From Flavobacterium saccharophilum (lineage in GTDB: Bacteria > Bacteroidota > Bacteroidia > Flavobacteriales > Flavobacteriaceae), in NCBI RefSeq assembly GCF_900142735.1, contig NZ_FRBY01000001.1:248001-312000 (forward strand): a stretch of 64,000 nucleotides of DNA, given 5' to 3'. The notes beneath the pieces were generated by a model that was not told where the DNA came from, made no database searches, and saw nothing but the letters and a program-made list of their open reading frames with translations. Position 1 is the stretch's first letter, and each line of letters opens with the position of its first letter. Position numbers and translations under genes: made by a program. Shown piece after piece: positions 36,743-45,704 of the stretch.

Positions 36743-37675
36743 TTACTTATTCTTCAACCATTCAAATAAACGATTCGCATCTTCAAATTTAAACAACTGT
36801 GTTCCTTCGTTCATGGTGGCGGCAGATCCGCAGGCAACTCCCCAGCGTATAACTTCTTTCAGGCTTTTGTTTTGAGACAGTGCCCAAACCATTCCTCCAA
36901 CCATACTATCTCCGGCACCAACTGTACTTTTTTTAGCAACATTTGGGGCAGGAACATATTCATAATCGTCTTTTGTAACTAAAACTGCTCCTTGCGGACC
37001 AAGCGAAACGACAACAATTTCAGCTCCCCCTTTGGCAATGATTTTTTTAGCCGCTTCATTTACTTCTTCCATTTCCAGGCGTTCTACTCCTATTAATTTT
37101 GCCAATTCACCCACATTGGGTTTAATTAGATAAGCTCCTGTTTCCAAAACTTTCTTTAAAGCTTCACCAGAAGTATCGACGATTAGTTTTGAATTAGATG
37201 CTTTGGCAATTTCGGCAACTTTCTGATAAAAATCTGAAGATAGTCCTTCATTCAAACTACCACTTGCCACTAAAAACTTTGCTTTTGACTTGCTCAGCGC
37301 TTCTAAAACCGCTTTTTCTTCATCGGCGGTAATTTCTCCTCCGGTGAAACCAAAACGATATTGTGAATTGGTATTTTCATCAACAGCTACAAAACTTTCT
37401 CTCGTCCAGGTTTGAATGGGAATCGCCTTAAATTCAATGGTTTCTTTTGTTACTAATTCTTCCAGCATTTTCCCCATGGGTCCTCCGGAAGTAAATACAG
37501 CCAAAGATTTTCCGCCCAATCTGGATATCGCTTTAGAAACATTGATTCCACCGCCACCAGCATCGAATCTGGGTTCTGAACAACGTATTTTTTGTTCGGC
37601 CACTAAACCTTTAAAGTGGGTACTTTTGTCCAGAGCCGGATTTACTGTAAGTGTAATAATATCGTGTGAATTCAT
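36743..37675 (-). CDS. pfkB: 6-phosphofructokinase II (PfkB family)
   Basis: A 310-aa ribokinase-fold sugar kinase. It follows E. coli PfkB closely along its length: LTVNPALDKST, FDAGGGGINVSKAI, VDTSGEAL, KPNVGEL, VVVSLGPQGA and STVGAGDSMVGG with catalytic Asp256 at the same number. It should phosphorylate fructose-6-phosphate to the 1,6-bisphosphate in glycolysis; fructose-1-phosphate or tagatose-6-phosphate kinases are the alternatives. It is a single gene, divergent from thiL. Confidence 0.88.
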   Translation of the reverse strand: MNSHDIITLTVNPALDKSTHFKGLVAEQKIRCSEPRFDAGGGGINVSKAISRLGGKSLAVFTSGGPMGKMLEELVTKETIEFKAIPIQTWTRESFVAVDENTNSQYRFGFTGGEITADEEKAVLEALSKSKAKFLVASGSLNEGLSSDFYQKVAEIAKASNSKLIVDTSGEALKKVLETGAYLIKPNVGELAKLIGVERLEMEEVNEAAKKIIAKGGAEIVVVSLGPQGAVLVTKDDYEYVPAPNVAKKSTVGAGDSMVGGMVWALSQNKSLKEVIRWGVACGSAATMNEGTQLFKFEDANRLFEWLKNK

Positions 37676-37775
37676 TTTTTTCCTTTTTATTCACTTTAAA
37701 GGTCTGAAAAAAAACCGATTTTCACTTTTGAATTCAAGAGAAAAGAACTGATTATCATTAAAATTAGACAAAACC

Positions 37776-37807
37776 TTTGTTCCCAAAGCCTTGGGATTGT
37801 ACCTTTG
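37776..37807 (+). promoter_or_regulatory. Promoter of thiL
   Basis: A complete Bacteroidota promoter: -33 TTTG (37776-37779), 20-base spacer, -7 TACCTTTG (37800-37807), 39 bases before the ATG. Confidence 0.7.
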
Positions 37808-37846
37808 CAACCTTGGTAAAAACCAAAAAAATAATAAAGAGACAAA

Positions 37847-38893
37847 ATGATCGAAGATAAAAACCCACAACGTACCAGTATAGCGCAATTAGGCGAGTTT
37901 GGTTTAATAGAACATTTAACCAAAAATTTTGATGTTACTCAGGAGTCAACTTTAAAAAGTATAGGTGATGATGCTGCTGTTCTTGATTTTAAAGATAAAA
38001 AAGTAGTTATTTCGACTGATTTATTGATCGAAGGCGTACATTTTGATTTGGCTTACATGCCATTAAAACATTTAGGATACAAATCAGTAGTGGTAAATCT
38101 ATCTGATATTTGTGCCATGAATGCAAGACCAACTCAAATTACGGTTTCTGTGGCCGTTTCTAATCGTTTTCCACTAGAAGCCTTAGAAGAATTATTTGAA
38201 GGCATCACACACGCTGCAAAAGAATATAAAGTGGATGTTATAGGCGGAGACACAACCTCATCGCAAAAAGGATTAATTATAAGCATTACCGCTATTGGTG
38301 AAGCCAATGAAGAAGAGATCGTTTACAGAAACGGAGCCAAACAAACCGATTTGCTTGTAGTTACCGGAGATATTGGTGCTGCCTACATGGGATTGCAGGT
38401 ATTAGAACGTGAAAAACAAGTTTTTCAGGTAAACCCAAATAGCCAGCCTGATTTAGACATGTACAGTTATTTAATTGAACGTCAATTAAAACCGGAAGCT
38501 CGAAAAGATGTTCGTACTTTATTGCATGCTCTTGAAATAAAACCAACTTCGATGATAGATATTTCAGACGGATTATCTTCAGAAATTATTCATTTGTGCA
38601 AACAATCGAAAGTGGGTTGTAATTTATATGAAGATAAATTGCCGTTAGATCCTCAGTTTATTTCGACTTGTGAAGAGTTTAATATCGACAGTACAACAGT
38701 TGCTATCAATGGTGGAGAAGATTACGAATTATTATTTACAATTGACATTAACGACTTCGACAAAATAAAAGGAAATCCAAACTTTTCTATTATTGGCCAC
38801 ATGGCAGATGAAAGCGAAGGAATAAATTTAGTTACACGTGCAAATACTCAAATTCCTTTAAAAGCCCGTGGTTGGGATGCATTGAGTGAATAA
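37847..38893 (+). CDS. thiL: Thiamine-monophosphate kinase
   Basis: A 348-aa kinase of the PurM/ThiL fold that makes thiamine diphosphate from the monophosphate. Characteristic blocks are GDDAAVLDFKDKKVVISTDLLIEGVHFD (metal and ATP site), VGGD-like VIGGDTTSS, the middle SMIDISDGLSSEI and NGGEDYELLFT. The length is usual. Monocistronic, with promoter and terminator both visible; no other thiamine genes nearby. Confidence 0.96.
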   Translation: MIEDKNPQRTSIAQLGEFGLIEHLTKNFDVTQESTLKSIGDDAAVLDFKDKKVVISTDLLIEGVHFDLAYMPLKHLGYKSVVVNLSDICAMNARPTQITVSVAVSNRFPLEALEELFEGITHAAKEYKVDVIGGDTTSSQKGLIISITAIGEANEEEIVYRNGAKQTDLLVVTGDIGAAYMGLQVLEREKQVFQVNPNSQPDLDMYSYLIERQLKPEARKDVRTLLHALEIKPTSMIDISDGLSSEIIHLCKQSKVGCNLYEDKLPLDPQFISTCEEFNIDSTTVAINGGEDYELLFTIDINDFDKIKGNPNFSIIGHMADESEGINLVTRANTQIPLKARGWDALSE

Positions 38894-38912
38894 ATTTTAA
38901 AAAAATCAAATA

Positions 38913-38964
38913 AAAAAATTCCAAATTCCAATGCTGTTCATGCTGTTGGAATTTGGAATTTTTT
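38913..38964. terminator. Bidirectional terminator after thiL (AATTCCAAATTCC type)
   Basis: A perfect 19-base stem (38913-38931, 38946-38964) with a 14-base loop and A/T-runs on both sides, between convergent thiL and the response-regulator gene. The stem sequence recurs after comF (45614-45690), so it is also a dispersed repeat. Confidence 0.93.
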
Positions 38965-38979
38965 ATTTGGAATTTCATT

Positions 38980-39678
38980 TTAAAAAAGCCCTTTACTCTT
39001 AGCTTCTTTTATTAATTCTTCGTCTGAACCAGACTTTATTTTAAGCAATTCTTTTAAATTTACTTTTCGCTTTTCAATGGCATTCAAAGAAATTGGGATG
39101 TAATGCGGCATTTCAGCAACTGGAGTTTTCTTTGATAAATGAAACAGAATCTGCTTATCAAACTCATCAATCTCTATTGAATTATGGGTAGACTGATTCA
39201 CCATTTTAACCACCGACTGACTATAATATTTTTCATTCTTCATGACTTTATCAAAAGCAAAAAGCAGTTCATCAAAAGTAAGATCATTTTTAATTACCAA
39301 CCCGCTTGGATTTATTGTTCTGATAATCGTCTTGATTTTTAGCAATTCGGTATACATCGTTAGCAAAATAATTTTGCAATGAGGCATTTTTTTCATGATC
39401 AATTTGGCCAGATCTTCGCCTGAAAAAAGATCTTTTTCTTCATACGCCGGCATACTTATATCTAAAAAAGCCACCTCGAAATCTGGTGTTGCCTCATCTT
39501 CAATCAAATCATAAGCTGACCTGCAGTCATAAGCCTGAGAAATAGCAAAATCATATTCCTTGGGATTATAACGTGTAATTGCGTTTTTATATCCTTCAAT
39601 TATAAAAGGATGATCATCAACAATTAAAATATTTCGGCTGATTATAGGCGAAATTGGTGTTGTTAGGTTAAATGTCAT
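38980..39678 (-). CDS. Response regulator (REC plus divergent C-terminal HTH)
   Basis: A 232-aa cytosolic response regulator. The receiver has the acidic pair in IVDDHPF, phospho-acceptor Asp73 in FLDISMP, and Thr/Lys at LLTMY and VIKND. The C-terminal part (about 165-232) aligns only loosely with a LuxR/NarL helix-turn-helix (DKQILFHLSKKTPVAEMPHYIPISLNAIEKRK), so DNA binding is likely but unproven. It overlaps the kinase gene by 11 bases: a translationally coupled two-component pair. Confidence 0.87.
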   Translation of the reverse strand: MTFNLTTPISPIISRNILIVDDHPFIIEGYKNAITRYNPKEYDFAISQAYDCRSAYDLIEDEATPDFEVAFLDISMPAYEEKDLFSGEDLAKLIMKKMPHCKIILLTMYTELLKIKTIIRTINPSGLVIKNDLTFDELLFAFDKVMKNEKYYSQSVVKMVNQSTHNSIEIDEFDKQILFHLSKKTPVAEMPHYIPISLNAIEKRKVNLKELLKIKSGSDEELIKEAKSKGLF

Positions 39679-41731
39679 TCTTTTTCAGGTTTAGTTTTTG
39701 GTCTATTGGGACTTTGATTAGGAGAATGGTTCCTTCTCCTTTGGCAGATTTTATAGTAACTGTACCCTTACACTCTTTTGCACGGTATTGAATATTATGC
39801 AATCCTATTCCGTTTTTCGCTCTTTTGGTATTAAAACCTTTTCCGTCATCTGAAATTGATAAAATCAAATAATTGATCTCACTTTTAAAATCTATTGTAA
39901 TTGTATTAGCATCAGCATATTTATTACAATTTTGTAAGGCCTCCTGAACAATTCTGTACAAGTTAATCTTGACAACATTGCTAACTAATTCCCACTTAAT
40001 ATGCGGGTCAAAAGAAGTTATTAAGTTAGAATCGTAGGTGTTTTGTTGATTTTCAAACAATTTGTTTAAAATTGCAATAAAATTATTAATTAATTCTGAT
40101 TTTTCCCTATTTAAATCATGAGAAATTTCACGAATGTCTTCTTCTATATGTTTTAGCTCCGTTAAATACTTTTTTCTTTTCTGAGCCGCGTTTGCCTGAT
40201 CCATATTTTCCATGCTATCAAGACTGTCCATACTAATTCTCACACCAAACATCCGTCCCAAAACACCATCATGCAATTCTTGTGCAACCCGCTTCTTTTC
40301 CTTAATACGGGTCATCTCAATATCATTTTGCTGCGAAATCATCAAATTATAAATATTTTCATTTGCAATTTGCTGCTCTTGCTTAAAAAGCAACTCCCTG
40401 TGTTTTGCTTGTTGCGTTTTATAAACATAGAAAAATAGACCTAACAAGGTACAGATACTAAAAACATACACCAAAGCTCTGTTTTTCTCTTGTAGATTCG
40501 AATTTTGATCTTTTATTTCATTGGTTTCATATTCGATTCGGGTAAACTTGTCTCCCATTTGGCGTTCTCCTTTCTGGAGACTGTCATTAATACGAATATA
40601 TTCCTCAGAATAGAGAGATGCTTTTTTTGGATCAATCAGAGCCAGCTGTTTCAATGACTGCAAAACGTTTCTCGAATTACTCATTTTTTTTGATTCCCGA
40701 AGAGATTCGACAGAAAATTTCATTGCCTTAGCCGTATCTTTATTAAAAGCATAGAATTCCGAAAGATGAAGTTTATTAGAAATCAATCCAGAAGTAAGTT
40801 TTAGACTGTCTCTAAATTTAAGCGATCTGTAAAACATGTCCGGAAGATCTTTTTTTTCTAAGAGCTTGAATTTGGCGTATGCCAAATTATCAATCAGCAT
40901 GGCATATAAAGAGGGTTTATCCGTTTTTAAATTCTTCTCTTTTAAAGCTTTTTCATAAAAATCCTTGGCTCTTTTGTAGTTTTTAATACTATTATACACA
41001 TAGCCAATATTATTTAATGAAGTTGCTTTTGATTGAAATTCAGCAGGTATTACTTTACTGTCAACACTTGAAAGTGCTTTATTATGAAATTCCAACGCTT
41101 TATCATATTCCTCCAAATCGTTATAAATCGCACCCAGCAAATTATAGGATTCGTAAACAATTTCAGCATTTTTCTGGGTATCTAAAACTTTTAGCACATT
41201 AAAAACGGCTTTTTCGCTTCCTAAAAGATCCCCTTCTGCATATTGCAGATACGCCTTACTTAAGCGCGTTGTCGCCAGGTTTGAATTATCTTTCAACTGA
41301 AAATAAATTTTTTCAGCTTTAAAGTAAAACATATAGGCGCTGTCAGAAATTGCACGAGTACTGTAATAATCGCCCAGATACGTATATGATTTTGCAATAA
41401 AAACAGAATCTTTGGCTGCCTGCGCTCTGTTTAGAACTACAAGAACCGTTCTTTTAAAGCTATTCCAGTGGTTATTATTATAAAACCGGTTCGCAACTTT
41501 AAAAAAATTGACCCGGTTTAAAGAATCATTAGTCTGATTCGATACTAATTCATAAGCCCTTTCACTGTATTTGATTTTATATTCCAGAGGCAGCTTATCA
41601 TCTTCGGCTAATGACAGATAAATTTTAAGACTATCCTGTCCGGATGAAGAGTCATCATTCTTGTTTATTTTCTCAGTGCAACTAAGAAAAGACAGTAGCG
41701 AAAAAAACAATATGAAGTAATTTTTTCTCAA
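39668..41731 (-). CDS. TPR-containing lipoprotein-like sensor histidine kinase
   Basis: A 687-aa sensor. N-terminal signal with lipobox-like FLSC (Cys18), extracytoplasmic TPR repeats (about 75-385), one membrane span (about 419-437), a coiled coil, then a HisKA_3 domain with His487 in RVAQELHDGVLG and a HATPase domain (NCNKYADANTITI; DDGKGFNTKRAKNGIGLHNI). This is the NarX/LuxR-type kinase class that pairs with NarL-like regulators, as encoded next to it. A lipobox together with a later membrane span is unusual; the first segment may simply be a cleaved signal. The ligand is unknown, and TPRs suggest a peptide or protein. Confidence 0.9.
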   Translation of the reverse strand: MRKNYFILFFSLLSFLSCTEKINKNDDSSSGQDSLKIYLSLAEDDKLPLEYKIKYSERAYELVSNQTNDSLNRVNFFKVANRFYNNNHWNSFKRTVLVVLNRAQAAKDSVFIAKSYTYLGDYYSTRAISDSAYMFYFKAEKIYFQLKDNSNLATTRLSKAYLQYAEGDLLGSEKAVFNVLKVLDTQKNAEIVYESYNLLGAIYNDLEEYDKALEFHNKALSSVDSKVIPAEFQSKATSLNNIGYVYNSIKNYKRAKDFYEKALKEKNLKTDKPSLYAMLIDNLAYAKFKLLEKKDLPDMFYRSLKFRDSLKLTSGLISNKLHLSEFYAFNKDTAKAMKFSVESLRESKKMSNSRNVLQSLKQLALIDPKKASLYSEEYIRINDSLQKGERQMGDKFTRIEYETNEIKDQNSNLQEKNRALVYVFSICTLLGLFFYVYKTQQAKHRELLFKQEQQIANENIYNLMISQQNDIEMTRIKEKKRVAQELHDGVLGRMFGVRISMDSLDSMENMDQANAAQKRKKYLTELKHIEEDIREISHDLNREKSELINNFIAILNKLFENQQNTYDSNLITSFDPHIKWELVSNVVKINLYRIVQEALQNCNKYADANTITIDFKSEINYLILSISDDGKGFNTKRAKNGIGLHNIQYRAKECKGTVTIKSAKGEGTILLIKVPIDQKLNLKKNDI

Positions 41732-41776
41732 TGATGTTTTACAATTTTACCAAAAATAGCAAAACTATTGACACAA

Positions 41777-41808
41777 AAAAAGGTTGCCAATAGATTGACA
41801 ACCTTTTT
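41777..41808 (-). terminator. Terminator of the small secreted-protein gene
   Basis: A 10-base stem (41777-41786, 41799-41808) with A-run and T-run, 20 bases past the stop of the small gene on the minus strand. It separates it from the kinase gene. Confidence 0.85.
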
Positions 41809-41828
41809 GTTTATAATGTAAAAATTTA

Positions 41829-42080
41829 TTACAAGTCTAATTTTTTATTTCCTCTAACGATACTTCCGTTAATGTCTAATTTTGCTGTTACTCCGTGAAA
41901 ATCACGTTTTTTGTTTCCTCCAACAATACTTCCATCAGGTGGAATAATACTTTCTTGAGCTATAGTAGTTTTATTATTCTGAACTGAAGCATCTTCGTTT
42001 ATAGTTAAAGATTGAGGTGCAAATGAAGTTGCTACCATTGCTAAAGAAAATAATCCGAATGTTAAAGCTGTCTTTTTCAT
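41829..42080 (-). CDS. Small secreted repeat protein (83 aa)
   Basis: Starts at the ATG giving MKKTALTFGLFSLAMVATSFA, a clean Sec signal; longer frames upstream lack support. The mature part is about 60 residues, rich in Gly, Lys and Asp, and ends with two copies of one motif: GSIVGGNKKRDF and GSIVRGNKKLDL, spaced 22 residues apart. I do not recognise it. It lies between a TPR sensor kinase pair and a LytTR regulator on the same strand, with its own terminator. A secreted signal or surface peptide is conceivable but unproven. Confidence 0.7.
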   Translation of the reverse strand: MKKTALTFGLFSLAMVATSFAPQSLTINEDASVQNNKTTIAQESIIPPDGSIVGGNKKRDFHGVTAKLDINGSIVRGNKKLDL

Positions 42081-42254
42081 AATCTTGAGGTATTTTGTTT
42101 TGATTTTTGTTTTTGGGAGTCGAATGCTTTTCGCTATTCGATGATGTAAAACTAGGTATGGAATCAAAAAAAATGTATACGAAAAATGGAGTTTATGGTA
42201 GAACATGCCCAAATGATAGTCAATGAGCGTTAATTCAATGTAATTGTCTAATTT

Positions 42255-43073
42255 TTAGACCTCTAAGTAGTTACCTGCTGAAAAATTGGCAATAATTAGA
42301 TCGACATTTGATTTATAGGTCTTCGAAAACGGAAGCTTTTTAGGTGAGTTTTTTATATAACAAACTGAGTTTCCGTTATGAATCCTTGCAATGTAATTTT
42401 GATTTATGATATAACTGTTATGAATTCGAATAAACGGATGAGATAAAATACTCTCAAAATGCTTTAATGTTTTAAAGGCTGTTATCATTTCGCCTGTACT
42501 AAGATAAATATCTGTCGAATTATTATCGGCTTGAAAATAGGCGATGTCGACCGCATTTAGATAACGATAGTCGCCATATGATTTAATACAAATAATTAAA
42601 GGTTTTTCGACAATTTGTGCGACATGTGACACTTCTGAATGAGGAGTTGCAACAGAAACAGCTTCGTTTATTATGTCTACAGTATTAGTCTCCAAAAATA
42701 TCTTTTCTAATTTCAAAGTCGCTTTAAGTAAATCAATATGTGCGAGAGGTTTTAGTAAATAATCAAAAGCACCATATTGAATGGCATCAAAAGCCAATGC
42801 TTTTTTTGTAGTTGTAACAATTATTTTAGGTATTGCAGCCAAATATCGATGTAATTCATTAATAAAGGCAAGCGATAAATTACTTGACAAGTCTTCCGGA
42901 TCGATTTCTAAAAAAACAAAAGAAGGTTTGTGCTCTAAAACCAAATGCAAACCATCTTGGTAATTTGTAGCCGATGCAACAAAAATTAATTCTGAGAAAC
43001 CTTCCGCAGTTGTTTTGGTTCTCATAATACTTTCAGCATCATCATCAATTATTATATAGGAATACTTTTTCAA
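42255..43073 (-). CDS. LytTR-family regulator with atypical receiver (Glu56)
   Basis: A 272-aa protein with an N-terminal receiver-like domain (about 1-125) and a C-terminal LytTR DNA-binding domain (about 165-265, from IAYFQADNNSTDIYL through FIRIHNSYIINQNYI). Receiver landmarks are present (IIDDDAES acidic cluster, VTTTKK, LLKPLAH), but the phospho-acceptor position in VFLEIDPED is Glu56 instead of Asp. The domain therefore probably cannot be phosphorylated and may be locked active or signal by other means. No LytS-like kinase is adjacent. Typical relatives are LytR/AlgR regulators. Confidence 0.88.
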   Translation of the reverse strand: MKKYSYIIIDDDAESIMRTKTTAEGFSELIFVASATNYQDGLHLVLEHKPSFVFLEIDPEDLSSNLSLAFINELHRYLAAIPKIIVTTTKKALAFDAIQYGAFDYLLKPLAHIDLLKATLKLEKIFLETNTVDIINEAVSVATPHSEVSHVAQIVEKPLIICIKSYGDYRYLNAVDIAYFQADNNSTDIYLSTGEMITAFKTLKHFESILSHPFIRIHNSYIINQNYIARIHNGNSVCYIKNSPKKLPFSKTYKSNVDLIIANFSAGNYLEV

Positions 43074-43217
43074 GTTTAGCTTTTATGTTTTATGCCCAAT
43101 TAAATTTACATATTTCTATTTTCTAAACATTTCATTGTTAACACATTGCAGCAAAATGTTAATACATAAGGATGAAATGCAAAATAAATCGACGAAATGC
43201 ACTTTTCAAAAGTAAAA

Positions 43218-43251
43218 AAATCCCAAACTCCACCTAAGGAATTTGGGATTT
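43218..43251 (-). terminator. Terminator of glyS
   Basis: AAATCCCAAA (43218-43227) pairs with TTTGGGATTT (43242-43251). The minus strand continues in a T-run, 21 bases past the glyS stop. Confidence 0.85.
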
Positions 43252-43272
43252 ATATGATAAAATTTAAAAAAA

Positions 43273-44811
43273 TTACATTTTCATCAACCAGTTTTTCATC
43301 GAAACCTCGTCTTCAATAATAGCTCTTAATTCGCTAATTTTTACACGATCTTGTTTCATTGTATCTCTATGACGAATGGTTACTGTTTCATCTTCGATTG
43401 TTTGATGATCTACTGTGATACAAAACGGAGTTCCAAGAGCATCCTGTCTTCTGTAACGACGTCCAACAGCATCTTTTTCATCATACGCTACATTGAAATC
43501 CCATTTTAAATCATCGATGATTTTTTTAGCGATATCTGGCAAACCGTCTTTCTTAACTAGTGGTAAAACGGCTGCTTTTGTTGGCGCTAAAACAGCTGGT
43601 AATTTCAATACTGTTCTTGTAGAGCCATCTTCAAGAGTTTCTTCCTGCAATGATGTTGCAAAAACTGCCAAGAACATACGATCTAAACCTACAGAGGTCT
43701 CTACAACGTAAGGAACGTAATTTTCATTCAATTCCGGATCAAAATATTGTAGTTTTCTACCAGAATATTGTTCGTGTGCTTTTAAGTCAAAATCGGTACG
43801 AGAGTGAATTCCTTCTAATTCTTTAAATCCGAATGGGAAGTTGAATTCAATATCCGCAGCAGCGTTTGCATAATGCGCTAATTTTTCGTGATCATGAAAA
43901 CGATAATTTTCTTTTCCTAATCCTAAGGACAAGTGCCATTTTAAACGTGTTTCTTTCCAGTGGTGGTACCATTGCATTTCTTCACCCGGACGCACGAAAA
44001 ACTGCATTTCCATTTGTTCAAATTCACGCATACGGAAAATGAATTGTCTTGCAACAATTTCGTTTCTAAAAGCCTTACCCGTTTGAGCAATTCCAAAAGG
44101 AACTTTCATACGGCCTGATTTCTGAACATTCAGAAAATTCACAAAAATACCCTGAGCTGTCTCCGGACGTAAATATAAATCCATTGCAGAATCTGCAGAA
44201 GCACCTAATTTTGTTCCGAACATTAAGTTGAATTGCTTTACATCTGTCCAGTTTTTTGAACCTGTTTCAGGATCAGCAATTTCTAATTCTTCGATTAAAG
44301 CTTTTACATCCTGAAGATTATCTGTCATTCCTTTTGCAAGCCTTGATAAAATTTCTTTGTATTTCGAAAGGTATTCTACAACGCGGGTATTTGTGGTAAC
44401 AAATTCTTCTTCATTAAAAGCATCACCAAAACGAGCTCTTGCTTTTTCAATTTCTTTTTGAGCTTTTTGATTGATCTTTTCAGCGAAATCTTCCACTAAA
44501 ACATCGGCTCTATATCTTTTTTTCGAATCTTTATTATCAATTAACGGATCATTGAAAGCATCAACGTGGCCTGAAGCTTTCCAGGTTGTTGGATGCATTA
44601 ATATTGCAGCATCTAAACCGACAATATTATCATTCATCTGAACCATTGATTTCCACCAATATTCACGGATATTCTTTTTTAACTCGACACCATTTTGTGC
44701 ATAATCATACACTGCACTCAATCCATCGTATACTTCGCTAGAGGGAAAAATAAATCCGTACTCTTTTGCGTGCGAAACCACATTCTTAAATATATCTTCT
44801 TGTTTTGCCAT
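43273..44811 (-). CDS. glyS: Glycine--tRNA ligase (homodimeric)
   Basis: Class II synthetase of 512 aa, the single-chain dimeric type (also called glyQS). Visible blocks are YLRPETAQGIFVNF (motif region), GKAFRNEIVARQFIFRMREFEQMEMQ (motif 2), and PYVVETSVGLDRMFLAVF (motif 3), followed by the anticodon-binding domain (LPAVLAPTKAAVLPL onward). It is monocistronic; a minus-strand -7 box lies only 8 bases before the ATG, so the message is nearly leaderless. Divergent from comF. Confidence 0.97.
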   Translation of the reverse strand: MAKQEDIFKNVVSHAKEYGFIFPSSEVYDGLSAVYDYAQNGVELKKNIREYWWKSMVQMNDNIVGLDAAILMHPTTWKASGHVDAFNDPLIDNKDSKKRYRADVLVEDFAEKINQKAQKEIEKARARFGDAFNEEEFVTTNTRVVEYLSKYKEILSRLAKGMTDNLQDVKALIEELEIADPETGSKNWTDVKQFNLMFGTKLGASADSAMDLYLRPETAQGIFVNFLNVQKSGRMKVPFGIAQTGKAFRNEIVARQFIFRMREFEQMEMQFFVRPGEEMQWYHHWKETRLKWHLSLGLGKENYRFHDHEKLAHYANAAADIEFNFPFGFKELEGIHSRTDFDLKAHEQYSGRKLQYFDPELNENYVPYVVETSVGLDRMFLAVFATSLQEETLEDGSTRTVLKLPAVLAPTKAAVLPLVKKDGLPDIAKKIIDDLKWDFNVAYDEKDAVGRRYRRQDALGTPFCITVDHQTIEDETVTIRHRDTMKQDRVKISELRAIIEDEVSMKNWLMKM

Positions 44812-44818
44812 AGTGATG

Positions 44819-44826
44819 CAAAAATA
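44819..44826 (-). promoter_or_regulatory. -7 promoter box of glyS
   Basis: Minus-strand TATTTTTG, matching TAnnTTTG, ending 7 bases from the start codon. Confidence 0.5.
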
Positions 44827-44881
44827 TAAAAAGTACGTTTAAAAAAAAGAAAAAATATAAAGATTGAAGGATTGATTTCGT

Positions 44882-44889
44882 TATTTTTG
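44882..44889 (+). promoter_or_regulatory. -7 promoter box of comF
   Basis: TATTTTTG, 20 bases before the GTG start at 44910. It supports that start, because transcription would begin just upstream. Confidence 0.5.
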
Positions 44890-44909
44890 TAACCAAATTC
44901 CTTCTATTT

Positions 44910-45593
44910 GTGATTAATTATCTTCTTAACCTGTTTTTCCCTAAAGTTTGTGCCGCCTGCCACACTCTTTTAATGTCAAATGAATCTGTAATCTGTACAT
45001 ATTGCCGACACGAAATGCCTCTCACTCAATATCATTTGGATACCAAAAATGAAGCTGTAAAGAAATTCTACGGCAAAATTGACATTCAACATGCTTCTGC
45101 CTTTTTATATTTCAATAAAAGAGGAATTGTCCAAGAACTCATTCACAACTTAAAATACAAAGGTCATGAAGAAATTGGTTTTATTTTAGGAAACTGGTAT
45201 GTAGAAGATTTAAAAGACCTGAATTTAGAAATTCCTTTTGATGTTGTGATTCCGGTTCCGCTCCATAAAAGAAAATTTAAGGAACGCGGTTATAATCAGG
45301 TAACCACTTTTGGAAAAGCTTTGGCCGCAGGCTTAAAGATAACTTTTGATGATGCTGTTTTATATCGAAAGAAATACTCCAAAACGCAATCAAAAAAGAA
45401 TCTATTAGGAAGATCTGAAAACATCGAAAATATATTCGACGTTCATATTTCCGAAGAAAATCAAAACAAACATTTTCTAATTGTCGACGACGTACTCACA
45501 ACCGGCGCTACGCTAGAAGCCTGTTCAAGGGCGTTATTAAAAATTCCTGGAGCAAAAATTAGCATTGTTTGTATGGCGATGGCGAACTCTTAA
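44910..45593 (+). CDS. comF: ComF family phosphoribosyltransferase-like protein
   Basis: A 227-aa cytosolic protein with a GTG start. Two Cys pairs at the N-terminus (VCAACH and CTYCRHEMP) form a zinc-ribbon-like unit. The phosphoribosyltransferase fold follows with VVIPVPLHKRKFKERGYNQ and the PRPP loop FLIVDDVLTTGATLEAC. In naturally competent bacteria ComF helps DNA uptake; in other bacteria the role is unclear. No other competence genes are nearby. Confidence 0.93.
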   Translation: MINYLLNLFFPKVCAACHTLLMSNESVICTYCRHEMPLTQYHLDTKNEAVKKFYGKIDIQHASAFLYFNKRGIVQELIHNLKYKGHEEIGFILGNWYVEDLKDLNLEIPFDVVIPVPLHKRKFKERGYNQVTTFGKALAAGLKITFDDAVLYRKKYSKTQSKKNLLGRSENIENIFDVHISEENQNKHFLIVDDVLTTGATLEACSRALLKIPGAKISIVCMAMANS

Positions 45594-45613
45594 AATTAAA
45601 ATTCCAATAAAAA

Positions 45614-45690
45614 AATTCCAAATTCCAATCTTTGTCTAGAAAACAATTTACTTTAAAAGTAAAAAAGACAACGGATTGGAATTTGGAATT
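45614..45690. terminator. Inverted repeat after comF (AATTCCAAATTCC type)
   Basis: Perfect 17-base arms (45614-45630, 45674-45690) around a 43-base loop, between convergent comF and the protease gene. The arms have the same core sequence as the thiL terminator. Confidence 0.75.
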
Positions 45691-45704
45691 AAGAAATTGG
45701 GGGT

